Origin: Sphingobacterium bambusae
GTDB lineage: Bacteria > Bacteroidota > Bacteroidia > Sphingobacteriales > Sphingobacteriaceae
Assembly: GCF_033955345.1 (NCBI RefSeq)
Contig: NZ_CP138332.1
Location: 4,526,001-4,590,000 of the forward strand
Length of the DNA stretch: 64,000 nt
Reading direction: 5' to 3'
Numbering within the stretch: position 1 is the stretch's first letter; every line of letters begins with the position of its first letter. The notes under the pieces were generated by a model, which was not told the DNA's origin, made no database searches, and saw only the letters and a list, made by a program, of their open reading frames with translations. Positions 8,562-15,972 of this stretch are shown one piece after another. The position numbers and the translations under genes were made by a program.

Positions 8562-8596
8562 AGCCCGCCCAGTTGACTAAGTCGACAGGCGGGACT
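8562..8596 (+). terminator. Hairpin after the alkaline phosphatase gene
   Basis: A two-part stem (CCCGCC with GGCGGG, then GTTGAC with GTCGAC) encloses a 3-base loop, 21 bases after the phosphatase stop and before the convergent ssb gene. The following T-run is short (ACTTTCC), so it is a likely but weak terminator. Confidence 0.55.
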
Positions 8597-8663
8597 TTCC
8601 CCCTCATTGATGTAACCGAAGTGTTTTTGCTAACCTACCTACAGCTCCAGCCCTAGGGCCTTA

Positions 8664-9044
8664 TTATAGTTGTTCTTCCTCGTCAGGCAGCCCCATACTG
8701 CTTGATTTATTTGTGCTGTTGATGACCATGAATTGCAGCACGCGTATCTCACAGGATTGCCGCTTGATGGCATGCGTATCTACATATTCTTGATATACCA
8801 AAGAGCCTTGTATCAATAATCGAGTGCCTTTTTTAGATGTGCTCGATAGTTTTTCCGCATGCTTTCCCCAAAAGACCAGATTGTGCCAATACGTTGTCTC
8901 TTCCCATTCCCCCTTTGCATTTTTGAAGTATTCATTGGTGGCAAAGCGTATGTTGGCCACTTTGGTGCCTTGATTCGTTGTTTTTATCTCTGCGTCGGCC
9001 CCCAATCGACCTAACAGCTGAACGGAATTAACTAGTATACTCAT
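8664..9044 (-). CDS. ssb: Single-stranded DNA-binding protein, short paralogue
   Basis: A 126-residue SSB with one OB fold. It begins MSILVNSVQLLGRLGADAEIK and keeps the family motifs VANIRFATNEYFKN, TYWHNLVFWGKHAEKL and KKGTRLLIQGSLVY, with the aromatic residues that stack on DNA bases. The C-terminal tail is unusually short and ends DEEEQL. Canonical SSBs carry a long disordered tail ending in an acidic tip closed by Pro-Phe that recruits partner proteins; the acid is present here but the aromatic end is missing. This suggests an accessory SSB rather than the main replication SSB, perhaps used in repair or competence. It diverges from a zinc-ribbon gene across a repeat-containing region. 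Confidence 0.9.
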   Translation of the reverse strand: MSILVNSVQLLGRLGADAEIKTTNQGTKVANIRFATNEYFKNAKGEWEETTYWHNLVFWGKHAEKLSSTSKKGTRLLIQGSLVYQEYVDTHAIKRQSCEIRVLQFMVINSTNKSSSMGLPDEEEQL

Positions 9045-9163
9045 CGTTTTGATTTTTTAATTGTGTTAATCTATTTTTTGTTATTAAATTTATACGCTAT
9101 CTATTGTTGTTAATAAGTTAAAATAACGGATATTATTTTATATTAGTCGGTAGTTAACCAGTT

Positions 9164-9202
9164 ATATACGTTTATAAACGATTATACGCGTTTAAAAACG
9201 TC
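9164..9202. repeat. Two tandem operator-like near-palindromes between ssb and the zinc-ribbon gene
   Basis: Two copies about 18-20 bases apart share the pattern ATACG-(CG)TTTA-AAACG: the first contains the perfect palindrome CGTTTATAAACG (9169-9180), the second the near-palindrome CGTTTAAAAACG (9189-9200). They sit in the intergenic region shared by two divergent genes, as expected for a regulator's binding sites, but no regulator can be named. Confidence 0.45.
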
Positions 9203-9230
9203 TTTAATGCTCATTTTAAAAAATTGGATT

Positions 9231-9608
9231 ATGGAGGAAAGATTTTGCCTACACTGTCGCGGCCGTGTGAGAGGTCGTTCGGATAAGAAATTCTGTAGCG
9301 AAAGCTGTCGGAATATGCACAATAATCAACTAAACAGCACTGCAAATGCGATCATAAGGAACGTGAATATCATCTTGCGTAAAAATAGACGTTTGCTGGG
9401 AATGTTTTTGGGAGATGAAGAACGCTTGGTGATTTCTCGGGAGAGCATGTTGTTGAAAGGTTTTAATTTCGAATACTTTACCAAACGCTTTGTTGACAAT
9501 GACGGATACACCTACTTTTTCGTTTATGAATATGGTTACTTCGCTCTTTCAGCGGAAGAATTTGTTATTGTCAAAGACCCCGCGCTAGACGAAGGGGAGC
9601 TTGATTGA
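9231..9608 (+). CDS. Small zinc-ribbon protein
   Basis: A 125-residue protein starting MEERFCLHCRGRVRGRSDKKFCSESC, where Cys6, Cys9, Cys22 and Cys26 form a treble-clef or zinc-ribbon site of the CxxC...CxxxC type seen in short Bacteroidota proteins annotated as DUF2116 or zinc-ribbon. The remainder is a basic helix (NVNIILRKNRRLLG) followed by a beta-rich aromatic part (GYTYFFVYEYGYFAL) and an acidic tail. A start at 9207 is also possible and would add eight residues, but the Cys site lies at the usual distance from Met9231. The function is unknown; nucleic-acid binding is plausible from the basic N-terminal half. The gene diverges from ssb. Confidence 0.75.
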   Translation: MEERFCLHCRGRVRGRSDKKFCSESCRNMHNNQLNSTANAIIRNVNIILRKNRRLLGMFLGDEERLVISRESMLLKGFNFEYFTKRFVDNDGYTYFFVYEYGYFALSAEEFVIVKDPALDEGELD

Positions 9609-9812
9609 AAGAGGAACCCCATTTCGTTTTCTTCGGATAGTCAGTATTGATCGGAATCTTTTAATGTCAGTTCGGTGTCCTTTTGTGCTACCGTAAATGT
9701 TTTGTATTGCGAGCTAGGTAGTTTGTCGCGATATTTGTTGTTACAACAGTTGATCTGTTCCTTTATACAAAATAGGAACAGAGATTTATATAGATATAAA
9801 AAGAACAAAGTA

Positions 9813-10445
9813 ATGACGTTGATCGATAATTTAAATTGGAGGCATGCTACAAAAGCATATGATCCTACAAAAAAGGTAAGTCAAGAAAATATAGGGAAGA
9901 TTGTAGAAGCGGCACGGTTGGCGCCAACTTCTTCGGGGTTGCAGCCGTTCCGCATTGCTGTGGTCGCGGATCAGGCCATTAAAGATCAACTTGCAGAAGG
10001 CGCATTCAATCCAGAGTGTATGCGTGAATGTTCACATGTGCTGGTATTCGCTGCTTGGGATGAGTATACCGATGAACGGATTGATGCGATCTATAATAAA
10101 ACAACCGATGACAGGGATCTGCCTCGCGGACGTTTCGATCGCTACACCGATATGATTAAAGGACTTTATGCTTCGCAAACAAAGGAGGATCATGTTATTC
10201 ATGCGGCTAAACAGGCCTATATCGCCTTTGGATTGGCATTGGCGCAAGCTGCTGAGCTTCGCATCGATTCTACTCCAGCAGAGGGATTTGACAATGCTGT
10301 GGTTGATCGTGTGCTCGATCTGCCGGGGCAGGGCTTGCGAAGTGTGCTTGTTTTGTATGTTGGCTACCGCGATGCCGAACGCGATTGGTTGGCGCCGATG
10401 AAAAAAGTACGAAATGAAACGGCAGAATTCGTGTTGAACTATTAA
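9813..10445 (+). CDS. Nitroreductase family oxidoreductase (NfsB type)
   Basis: A 210-residue FMN-dependent nitroreductase or dihydropteridine-reductase-like enzyme. The N-terminus MTLIDNLNWRHATKAYDPTKKVS matches the RxATKxFDP start of the NfsB group, followed by the FMN-phosphate segment EAARLAPTSSGLQPFRIAVV. The C-terminal part contains AYIAFGLALAQAAELRIDSTPAEGFD and a VLYVGYRD strand near the end, as in the family. The longer frame from 9675 lacks any family similarity before Met9813, so it is rejected. Likely an NAD(P)H-dependent reductase of quinones or nitro compounds; the natural substrate is unknown. The gene ends at a terminator shared with the convergent ABC-F gene. Confidence 0.9.
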   Translation: MTLIDNLNWRHATKAYDPTKKVSQENIGKIVEAARLAPTSSGLQPFRIAVVADQAIKDQLAEGAFNPECMRECSHVLVFAAWDEYTDERIDAIYNKTTDDRDLPRGRFDRYTDMIKGLYASQTKEDHVIHAAKQAYIAFGLALAQAAELRIDSTPAEGFDNAVVDRVLDLPGQGLRSVLVLYVGYRDAERDWLAPMKKVRNETAEFVLNY

Positions 10446-10456
10446 GAATAGGCAAG

Positions 10457-10487
10457 AACAAAAAAGGAGCAAAGCTCCTTTTTTGTT
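10457..10487. terminator. Bidirectional terminator between the nitroreductase and ABC-F genes
   Basis: A 14-bp perfect stem AACAAAAAAGGAGC/GCTCCTTTTTTGTT with a 3-base loop carries A- and T-runs inside the stem. It overlaps the stop codon of the minus-strand ABC-F gene and serves both convergent genes. Confidence 0.88.
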
Positions 10488-12399
10488 ATCCCTCTAGAGC
10501 CATAATCTCTTCAGCCAACTTTTCCCAATCTAGCTGTAGCTTTTCGAAGCTTGCTTTGTATGAATTGTACGCCCGAGTTGCCTCTTGCAGCCTGCTTGCA
10601 TCCGAATAGATTTCTTCTTTCGCAAGATGAAGTTCCAACTCTTTAAGCTGTTGTTCTCCTTCCACAATTTTCTGTTCAAGTACGGCGAGTTCTTTGTTCT
10701 TGCGACTTAACAAGCGGGTGTTGTCTTCAGACGGAACTGCTTTTTCTTTTTTCGGCTCGTCTTTGGTAATTTTTTTCTCCGCCTTTGGTTCTGTCTTCAC
10801 GACACGCTTGGCATTCCATATTTCATATTCCTCATAGGTGCCGGGATATTCTTTGATCTCTTTATCTTCGATAAACCAAATTTTGTTGGCTACATGGTCT
10901 AGAAAGTAACGGTCGTGGGACACCACAATCAGCGTGCCTTCATATTGCTGTAAGGCCTGTATTAAGATGTTCACTGAGGCCATATCCAAGTGGTTGGTCG
11001 GCTCATCTAGGACCAAAAAATTCGCATCTGCAGTTAAGGCTTTAGCTAAAGCAACTCTAGACTTTTCCCCACCGGATAGCACTTTGATCTTTTTGAAGAC
11101 ATCATCGCCGGTAAAAAGGAAACAACCCAATATGGAACGAAGCTCTGTCTCTGTATGTTTAGGAGCAAAGGCTATCAATTCCTGCAAAAGATTGTTCTCG
11201 AGATGCAACGCTTCCAGTTGATGCTGCGCGAAAAAGGTCTGCGATACATTGTGCCCTTTGGTGCTGCTACCTTTGTATTCCTGGTCTGCATCGGCCACAA
11301 TACGTAATAGCGTGGACTTTCCTTTACCGTTTGCGCCTATCAATGCAATCTTGTCGCCTTTCTCAATAATGGCGCCCGTATCTTGAAGGATCTCCAAGTT
11401 AGGGTAGGATTTTGATACATGCTCTAGCGTGACGACATGCCTGCCCGATGGCTTGGAGAATTTAAAGCTAAAGTTAACGGCGGGATTGTCATCATCCACG
11501 TCGTCAATTTTTTCCATACGATCCAATGCTTTGATACGCGATTGCACCATTTTCGCTTTGCTAGCTTTCGCACGGAAGCGCTCGATAAGTTTTTCTTCTT
11601 GCTTTATCTTTGCTTGCTGATTTTTGAATTGGTTGCTTTGTATCTCTTCGCGAAGCGATTTTTCCTCTATATAAAAGGAGTAGTTTCCTGCGTAAACAGT
11701 TAATTTACCTTTACGTGATTCCACCGTCTTATTGATGATGCGATCTAAGAAATATCTATCGTGCGATACGATGACAATAGCACCTTCAAAGGCCTGTAAA
11801 TAATTTTCCAACCACTTGATGGACGGAAGGTCCAAGTGGTTGGTAGGCTCATCAAGAAGGAGAATATCAGGTGTTTGCAAAAGAATGCGTGCCAACATAA
11901 CGCGCATGCGCCAGCCTCCAGAGAAGGTTGCTAATGGGCGTTGTTGTTCTTCTTCGGAGAATCCGAGGCCGGCAAGGATCTCATGGGCACGGAACTCGAT
12001 ATTGTAGCCATCTAACGCGTCAAACTCCATTTGCTTGTCGCTTAATTTGTTCAGGATCTCATCAGAATAATCGGTTTCCAGCTTCTGCAATAAGATCTCG
12101 ATCTCTGCATGCAATTGATTTTGCCGTTCAAAAGCCTCCATGGCTACATGAAGGATGCTCTTCTCGGAATGATAAGACAGCAAGTCTTGGTTGAGGTATC
12201 CAATTTTGAGATCTTTGGCCATGGAAATGCTGCCCGAGGTAGGGGAGTAGTCGCCCACGATCAATTTTAGCAAGGTGGATTTTCCAGCGCCATTTGCGCC
12301 AATTAATCCTGCTTTATCTCCGGGTTTTATATGCCAATTGGCCTCGTCATACAAAGCGCGAGAACCAATTTCGAATGTTAAATTGTTAATTGATATCAT
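10486..12399 (-). CDS. ABC-F family ATPase (ribosome-associated type)
   Basis: A 637-residue soluble protein with two ABC domains and no membrane segment, the ABC-F layout. Domain 1 has Walker A GANGAGKSTLLKLI (about residues 36-49), signature FSGGWRMRVMLA and Walker B DILLLDEPTNHLD. Domain 2 has GANGKGKSTLLRI, LSGGEKSRVALA and FLVLDEPTNHLD. Between them is the charged linker (KQEEKLIERFRAKASKAKMVQSR) that reaches toward the ribosomal P site in ABC-F proteins. The C-terminus from about residue 545 is a Lys/Glu-rich coiled coil, as in Uup/YheS-type members. Likely role: resolving stalled translation, or antibiotic protection. The ATG is 6 bases after a TACTTTTG box, diverging from pyrD. Confidence 0.93.
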   Translation of the reverse strand: MISINNLTFEIGSRALYDEANWHIKPGDKAGLIGANGAGKSTLLKLIVGDYSPTSGSISMAKDLKIGYLNQDLLSYHSEKSILHVAMEAFERQNQLHAEIEILLQKLETDYSDEILNKLSDKQMEFDALDGYNIEFRAHEILAGLGFSEEEQQRPLATFSGGWRMRVMLARILLQTPDILLLDEPTNHLDLPSIKWLENYLQAFEGAIVIVSHDRYFLDRIINKTVESRKGKLTVYAGNYSFYIEEKSLREEIQSNQFKNQQAKIKQEEKLIERFRAKASKAKMVQSRIKALDRMEKIDDVDDDNPAVNFSFKFSKPSGRHVVTLEHVSKSYPNLEILQDTGAIIEKGDKIALIGANGKGKSTLLRIVADADQEYKGSSTKGHNVSQTFFAQHQLEALHLENNLLQELIAFAPKHTETELRSILGCFLFTGDDVFKKIKVLSGGEKSRVALAKALTADANFLVLDEPTNHLDMASVNILIQALQQYEGTLIVVSHDRYFLDHVANKIWFIEDKEIKEYPGTYEEYEIWNAKRVVKTEPKAEKKITKDEPKKEKAVPSEDNTRLLSRKNKELAVLEQKIVEGEQQLKELELHLAKEEIYSDASRLQEATRAYNSYKASFEKLQLDWEKLAEEIMALEG

Positions 12400-12405
12400 T
12401 TGCTA

Positions 12406-12413
12406 CAAAAGTA
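12406..12413 (-). promoter_or_regulatory. Promoter -7 box for the ABC-F gene
   Basis: The minus strand reads TACTTTTG (TAnnTTTG) 6 bases before the ATG at 12399, implying an almost leaderless mRNA. It lies within 35 bases of the divergent pyrD box. Confidence 0.55.
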
Positions 12414-12436
12414 ATGATTATTTCTGCTTGTTTGGC

Positions 12437-12444
12437 TACCTTTG
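12437..12444 (+). promoter_or_regulatory. Promoter -7 box for pyrD
   Basis: TACCTTTG matches TAnnTTTG exactly and ends 5 bases before the preferred pyrD start at 12450. The box lies inside the longer alternative reading frame, which supports the shorter start and implies a very short or absent leader. Confidence 0.6.
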
Positions 12445-12449
12445 CATAT

Positions 12450-13475
12450 ATGTATAAACTCGTCAAACCTTTATTCTTTTCCATGAATCCCGAGCTGGCT
12501 CACCATCAAGTGACTGGCGGATTAAGCAAGTTTACCAAAGTGTGGGGGGCGAAATCCCTTCTCAAATCGATTTACACGGTGGAAGATAAACGTTTGGAGA
12601 GAGAGGTCTTTGGTCTTAAATTTAAGAATCCCGTGGGACTTGCTGCTGGGTTTGATAAAAATGCAGAATATATAGAGGAGATGGCCGGATTGGGCTTTGG
12701 CTTTATCGAGATAGGGACCGTGACGCCGCGTCCACAGCCCGGTAATGATAAACCTCGTATGTTTCGTTTGGTTGCAGATGAAGCCTTAATTAATCGTATG
12801 GGCTTCAATAACCAAGGTGCGGATGTTGCCGCAGGTCGTTTGCAAAAATTGGCAGATAGGAAAGATTTAATCATCGGTGGGAATATCGGTAAAAATAAGG
12901 TGACGCCCAACGAAGATGCCGTAAACGATTATGTATACTGTTTTAATGCTTTATTTGCCTACGTGGATTATTTTGTCGTGAACGTAAGTTCACCGAATAC
13001 GCCTGGTTTGCGGGATCTACAGGAAAAGGAACCGTTGAAACATATCTTAAACACATTGCAGCAACTCAATGTGGAAAAGCCTGCTCCTAAGCCGATCCTA
13101 CTCAAGATAGCACCGGATTTGACCAATTCGCAGTTGGACGATATTGTAGAGATCGTAACGGAAACCAAAATCGCTGGCGTGATCGCAACCAATACGACGA
13201 TCGCTAGGGAAGGCTTGCAAAGCCCAGCTAGCGTAGTGAATGAAATGGGTGGAGTTAGTGGTCGACCGTTGACAAAGCGATCAACGGAAGTGATCCGATA
13301 TTTAGCGGAAAAATCGAATCACACATTCCCAATTATTGGTGTGGGCGGGATACATTCTGCGGAAGATGCAATCGAAAAGTTGGAAGCAGGTGCCAGCCTA
13401 GTGCAGCTGTATACCGGGTTTATTTATGAAGGACCTGCTTTGGTCAGCAAAATATGTAAAGGATTGCTACGCTAG
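12450..13475 (+). CDS. pyrD: Dihydroorotate dehydrogenase (quinone), class 2
   Basis: A 341-residue membrane-associated FMN enzyme that oxidises dihydroorotate to orotate with quinone as acceptor, the fourth step of pyrimidine synthesis. The N-terminus MYKLVKPLFFSMNPELAHH is the amphipathic quinone-site extension specific to class 2 (class 2 enzymes begin with a similar helix then DPExAH). FMN and substrate motifs are GLAAGFDKNAE, GTVTPRPQPGNDKPRMFR, NRMGFNNQG, NVSSPNTPGLRDLQ with the catalytic Ser, and GVSGRPLTKRS. The start at 12450 fits the class 2 N-terminus; the frame from 12390 would place the promoter box inside the gene. A terminator follows the stop. The predicted quinone partner agrees with the futalosine menaquinone gene at 21.5 kb. 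Confidence 0.96.
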   Translation: MYKLVKPLFFSMNPELAHHQVTGGLSKFTKVWGAKSLLKSIYTVEDKRLEREVFGLKFKNPVGLAAGFDKNAEYIEEMAGLGFGFIEIGTVTPRPQPGNDKPRMFRLVADEALINRMGFNNQGADVAAGRLQKLADRKDLIIGGNIGKNKVTPNEDAVNDYVYCFNALFAYVDYFVVNVSSPNTPGLRDLQEKEPLKHILNTLQQLNVEKPAPKPILLKIAPDLTNSQLDDIVEIVTETKIAGVIATNTTIAREGLQSPASVVNEMGGVSGRPLTKRSTEVIRYLAEKSNHTFPIIGVGGIHSAEDAIEKLEAGASLVQLYTGFIYEGPALVSKICKGLLR

Positions 13476-13499
13476 ATATAGCGTATTAGAAAATAGTAG

Positions 13500-13525
13500 A
13501 GACAGCGCAAGACGCTGTCTTTTTG
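13500..13525 (+). terminator. Intrinsic terminator of pyrD
   Basis: Stem GACAGCG/CGCTGTC (13501-13507 with 13513-13519) around a 5-base loop, followed by TTTTTTG, 25 bases after the pyrD stop. Confidence 0.9.
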
Positions 13526-13534
13526 TTTTGAGTC

Positions 13535-13566
13535 AAAAAAAAGCGACCAAACTTTCGTTTGATCGC
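13535..13566 (-). terminator. Intrinsic terminator of lysS
   Basis: A 10-bp stem (13543-13552 with 13557-13566, one G-U pair) around a 4-base loop is followed on the minus strand by eight T residues. It lies 29 bases beyond the lysS stop and back-to-back with the pyrD terminator. Confidence 0.9.
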
Positions 13567-13595
13567 CACTGTTATGGTTTGTTTTAGATAGGTGA

Positions 13596-15314
13596 TTAAT
13601 CAAACCAAGTCAAGACATCTTCTTTGCTAGGCATCGAGATATCTAGTTTCATCTTTTTGCGTAATCCGCCCAAATCATTGAACACTTTATTGGGATTTGC
13701 TTCTTTTAGCAATTCGATCGTTGTTAATCCCATTTTCTGCAAGACAGGAACCCACTCTGCGGGAATACCCTGTGCCGTATAGTCATCTACAGACGCTACT
13801 TTTGCAACTTTTTCAGGACGCATCTGTGGGAAGAACAATACTTCTTGGATAGACGCATTGTTCGTCAGGAACATGATTAAGCGATCCATTCCTATACCCA
13901 AACCGGACGTAGGAGGCATGCCATATTCTAGTGCGCGCAGGAAATCCTGATCGATAAACATGGCTTCATCATCGCCTTTTTCCGACAAGCGTAACTGATC
14001 TTCAAAACGCTCACGTTGATCGATCGGGTCATTTAGCTCGGAGTAGGCATTAGCAATTTCCTTACCGCAAACCATCAATTCAAAGCGTTCGGTCAATTCC
14101 GGGTTGTCTCGGTGTTTTTTCGTTAGTGGCGACATCTCGATGGGGTAGTCGGTGATAAAAGTAGGCTGTATATAGTTGCCCTCACATTTTTCGCCAAAAA
14201 TTTCATCGATTAACTTGCCTTTGCCCATGGTGTCATTAACCTCAATACCCATTCCTTTGGCAGCCTCTCGAATCTGATCTTCGGTTTTACCGCTGATATC
14301 AAAGCCGGTGAAGTCTAAAATGGATTGAGCCATAGTTACCCGTTTGTAAGGAGCCTTGAAATCAATATTATGTTCGCCGAAGGTTGCTTTGGTGGAGCCA
14401 TTTACTGCGACGGCACATTTCTCCAACAGCTGTTCGGTGAAGTTCATCATCCAGTTATAGTCTTTGTAGGCTACGTAAATTTCCATGGCCGTAAACTCTG
14501 GATTATGCGTTCTATCCATTCCCTCGTTGCGGAAGTTTTTGGAAAACTCGTAAACCCCCTCAAAGCCACCAACGATCAAACGCTTTAGATAAAGCTCGTT
14601 GGCGATACGTAAATATAGGGGTATATCAAGCGCATTGTGGTGCGTGATGAAAGGGCGTGCCGTAGCTCCTCCTGGAATGGATTGTAAAACCGGTGTTTCT
14701 ACTTCCATGTAGCCGGCATCATTGAAAAAATCGCGCATCGCTGTGAAGAGCTTATTACGCTTGATAAAAATATCGCGATTTTGCGGGTTGACGATTAAGT
14801 CGACATAACGCATACGATACCTTTGTTCTGGATCAGTAAAGGCATCGAATGTTTTCCCATCGGCTTCTTTAACAATAGGCAATGGGCGCAGCGATTTGGT
14901 CAAGATTGTTAACTTCTCGACGTGAATAGAGATCTCTCCGGTTTGTGTTGTAAACACATAGCCTTCCACACCGACAATGTCACCAATGTCTAAAAGTTTT
15001 TTAAATACCGTGTTATAGAGCGTCTTGTCTTCGTCAGGACATAGGTCGTCACGTTTCACGTAGGCCTGTACGCGACCTGTAGCATCTTGCAGCTCCATAA
15101 AAGAAGCACTCCCCATAACACGACGGCTCATGATACGGCCTGCAATACGGATGCTCTTATAGTTTAATTTATCTCGTTCGTAGTTTGCTAAAATGTCTGC
15201 CGCAGTGACGTTTACTTCAAATTCATCGGCAGGATAAGGGTTGATGCCCAAATCAAGAATAGCTTGAAGGTTCAGTCTGCGCTGTTGTTCCTGTTCGGAT
15301 AATACAGTACTCAT
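13596..15314 (-). CDS. lysS: Lysyl-tRNA synthetase, class II
   Basis: A 572-residue class II aminoacyl-tRNA synthetase charging tRNA-Lys. The N-terminal OB fold binds the anticodon (RIAGRIMSRRVMGSASFMELQDATGRVQ). The catalytic core shows motif 1 (FFNDAGYMEVETPVLQSIPGGATARPF), motif 2 (FRNEGMDRTHNPEFTAMEIY) and motif 3 near the end (SGLGIGMDRLIMFL), plus ITDYPIEMSPL in the lysine pocket. A C-terminal extension of about 65 residues after motif 3 (from VASVDDYTAQGIPAEW) looks like a small helical hairpin domain, as seen in several Bacteroidota LysRS. A TATTTTTG box at 15346-15353 serves as promoter; a strong terminator ends the transcript. Confidence 0.97.
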   Translation of the reverse strand: MSTVLSEQEQQRRLNLQAILDLGINPYPADEFEVNVTAADILANYERDKLNYKSIRIAGRIMSRRVMGSASFMELQDATGRVQAYVKRDDLCPDEDKTLYNTVFKKLLDIGDIVGVEGYVFTTQTGEISIHVEKLTILTKSLRPLPIVKEADGKTFDAFTDPEQRYRMRYVDLIVNPQNRDIFIKRNKLFTAMRDFFNDAGYMEVETPVLQSIPGGATARPFITHHNALDIPLYLRIANELYLKRLIVGGFEGVYEFSKNFRNEGMDRTHNPEFTAMEIYVAYKDYNWMMNFTEQLLEKCAVAVNGSTKATFGEHNIDFKAPYKRVTMAQSILDFTGFDISGKTEDQIREAAKGMGIEVNDTMGKGKLIDEIFGEKCEGNYIQPTFITDYPIEMSPLTKKHRDNPELTERFELMVCGKEIANAYSELNDPIDQRERFEDQLRLSEKGDDEAMFIDQDFLRALEYGMPPTSGLGIGMDRLIMFLTNNASIQEVLFFPQMRPEKVAKVASVDDYTAQGIPAEWVPVLQKMGLTTIELLKEANPNKVFNDLGGLRKKMKLDISMPSKEDVLTWFD

Positions 15315-15345
15315 GTATTAATATTTAAAATGCTAGATAAGAACG

Positions 15346-15353
15346 CAAAAATA
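15346..15353 (-). promoter_or_regulatory. Promoter -7 box for lysS
   Basis: The minus strand reads TATTTTTG (TAnnTTTG), 31 bases before the lysS ATG at 15314. Confidence 0.45.
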
Positions 15354-15576
15354 ACAAAAAAAGCCAATTGTACATCGATGGAAGCCTAAAAAAGCAGCGG
15401 TATGTATATTACAGAGCTTGTAGTTCGAGCTTGTCGCTGTCCTAGTAGGATATGACGAGGCTTGTAGGTCGTGGTTTTGGTTGTTGTGTAGATTGTTCTT
15501 TTTTAGGAAAAACCGTAACTTAGCGCAATCTTAAAAAGCATAGGTGCATAAAATGTGTATTGTGGATAATTATTAT

Positions 15577-15608
15577 TTTGTTTTTTCTGAAAATATAAAT
15601 TATCTTTG
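15577..15608 (+). promoter_or_regulatory. Promoter of rpmE (type B L31)
   Basis: TTTG at 15577-15580 and TATCTTTG at 15601-15608 are separated by 20 bases, close to the Bacteroidota primary sigma consensus (TTTG, about 19 bases, TAnnTTTG). It leaves a leader of about 30 bases before the ATG at 15646. This is the best-matching promoter of the window. Confidence 0.75.
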
Positions 15609-15645
15609 CACCTCAATTGTTGAATATACGTAATCATAACATAAA

Positions 15646-15894
15646 ATGAAAAAAGATTTGCATCCATCAAACTACAGATTAGTGGTTTTCAAAGATATGT
15701 CTAATGACTATGCTTTCTTAACTAAATCATGTGTAGACACGAAAGAATCGATTACTTGGGAAGATGGTAATGAATATCCATTAGTGAAATTAGAGATTTC
15801 TCATACTTCACACCCATTCTATACAGGTAAGATGAAATTGGTTGATACGGCAGGACGTATCGATAAATTCCGTAGCCGTTACAACAAGAAGTAA
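15646..15894 (+). CDS. rpmE2: 50S ribosomal protein L31, type B
   Basis: An 82-residue ribosomal protein L31 of type B. It begins MKKDLHPSNYRLVVFKDMSN and ends DTAGRIDKFRSRYNKK, the conserved C-terminal motif. There is no CxxC pair (the only Cys is in KSCVD), so this is the zinc-free form that bacteria use either constitutively or in zinc shortage. The central EISHTSHPFYTGK segment is typical. It is transcribed from its own strong promoter and is followed by a terminator, as a single-gene unit. No zinc-type L31 is seen in the window, so it may be the only copy. Confidence 0.97.
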   Translation: MKKDLHPSNYRLVVFKDMSNDYAFLTKSCVDTKESITWEDGNEYPLVKLEISHTSHPFYTGKMKLVDTAGRIDKFRSRYNKK

Positions 15895-15919
15895 TTTCTC
15901 GCTTCGGTACACACAACTT

Positions 15920-15952
15920 TATCCCGTTAAGTTCGCTTATCGGGATTTTTTT
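15920..15952 (+). terminator. Intrinsic terminator of rpmE
   Basis: Stem ATCCCG/CGGGAT (15921-15926 with 15941-15946) followed by a run of T, 26 bases after the stop codon. Confidence 0.8.
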
Positions 15953-15972
15953 ATATAATTTTATCGCCAACT

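Larger units (their letters stand above)
15315..15645. other. 331-base divergent intergenic region between lysS and rpmE
   Basis: This stretch has no convincing gene. It holds the lysS box (15346-15353) on the minus strand and the rpmE promoter (15577-15608) on the plus strand. The middle part (about 15410-15490) is richer in G and contains the heptamer CTTGTAG twice about 48 bases apart, but I see no stable hairpin or RNA motif in it. Confidence 0.6.

Noticed and set aside
9675..9812. 46-residue upstream extension of the nitroreductase
   Set aside because: It has no family similarity; the recognised N-terminus starts at Met9813. The stretch is better read as an untranslated leader.
15410..15490. 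Possible riboswitch or small RNA in the lysS/rpmE gap
   Set aside because: Only a repeated CTTGTAG heptamer is visible; no closing stem, terminator or promoter box fits, so no RNA gene is called.
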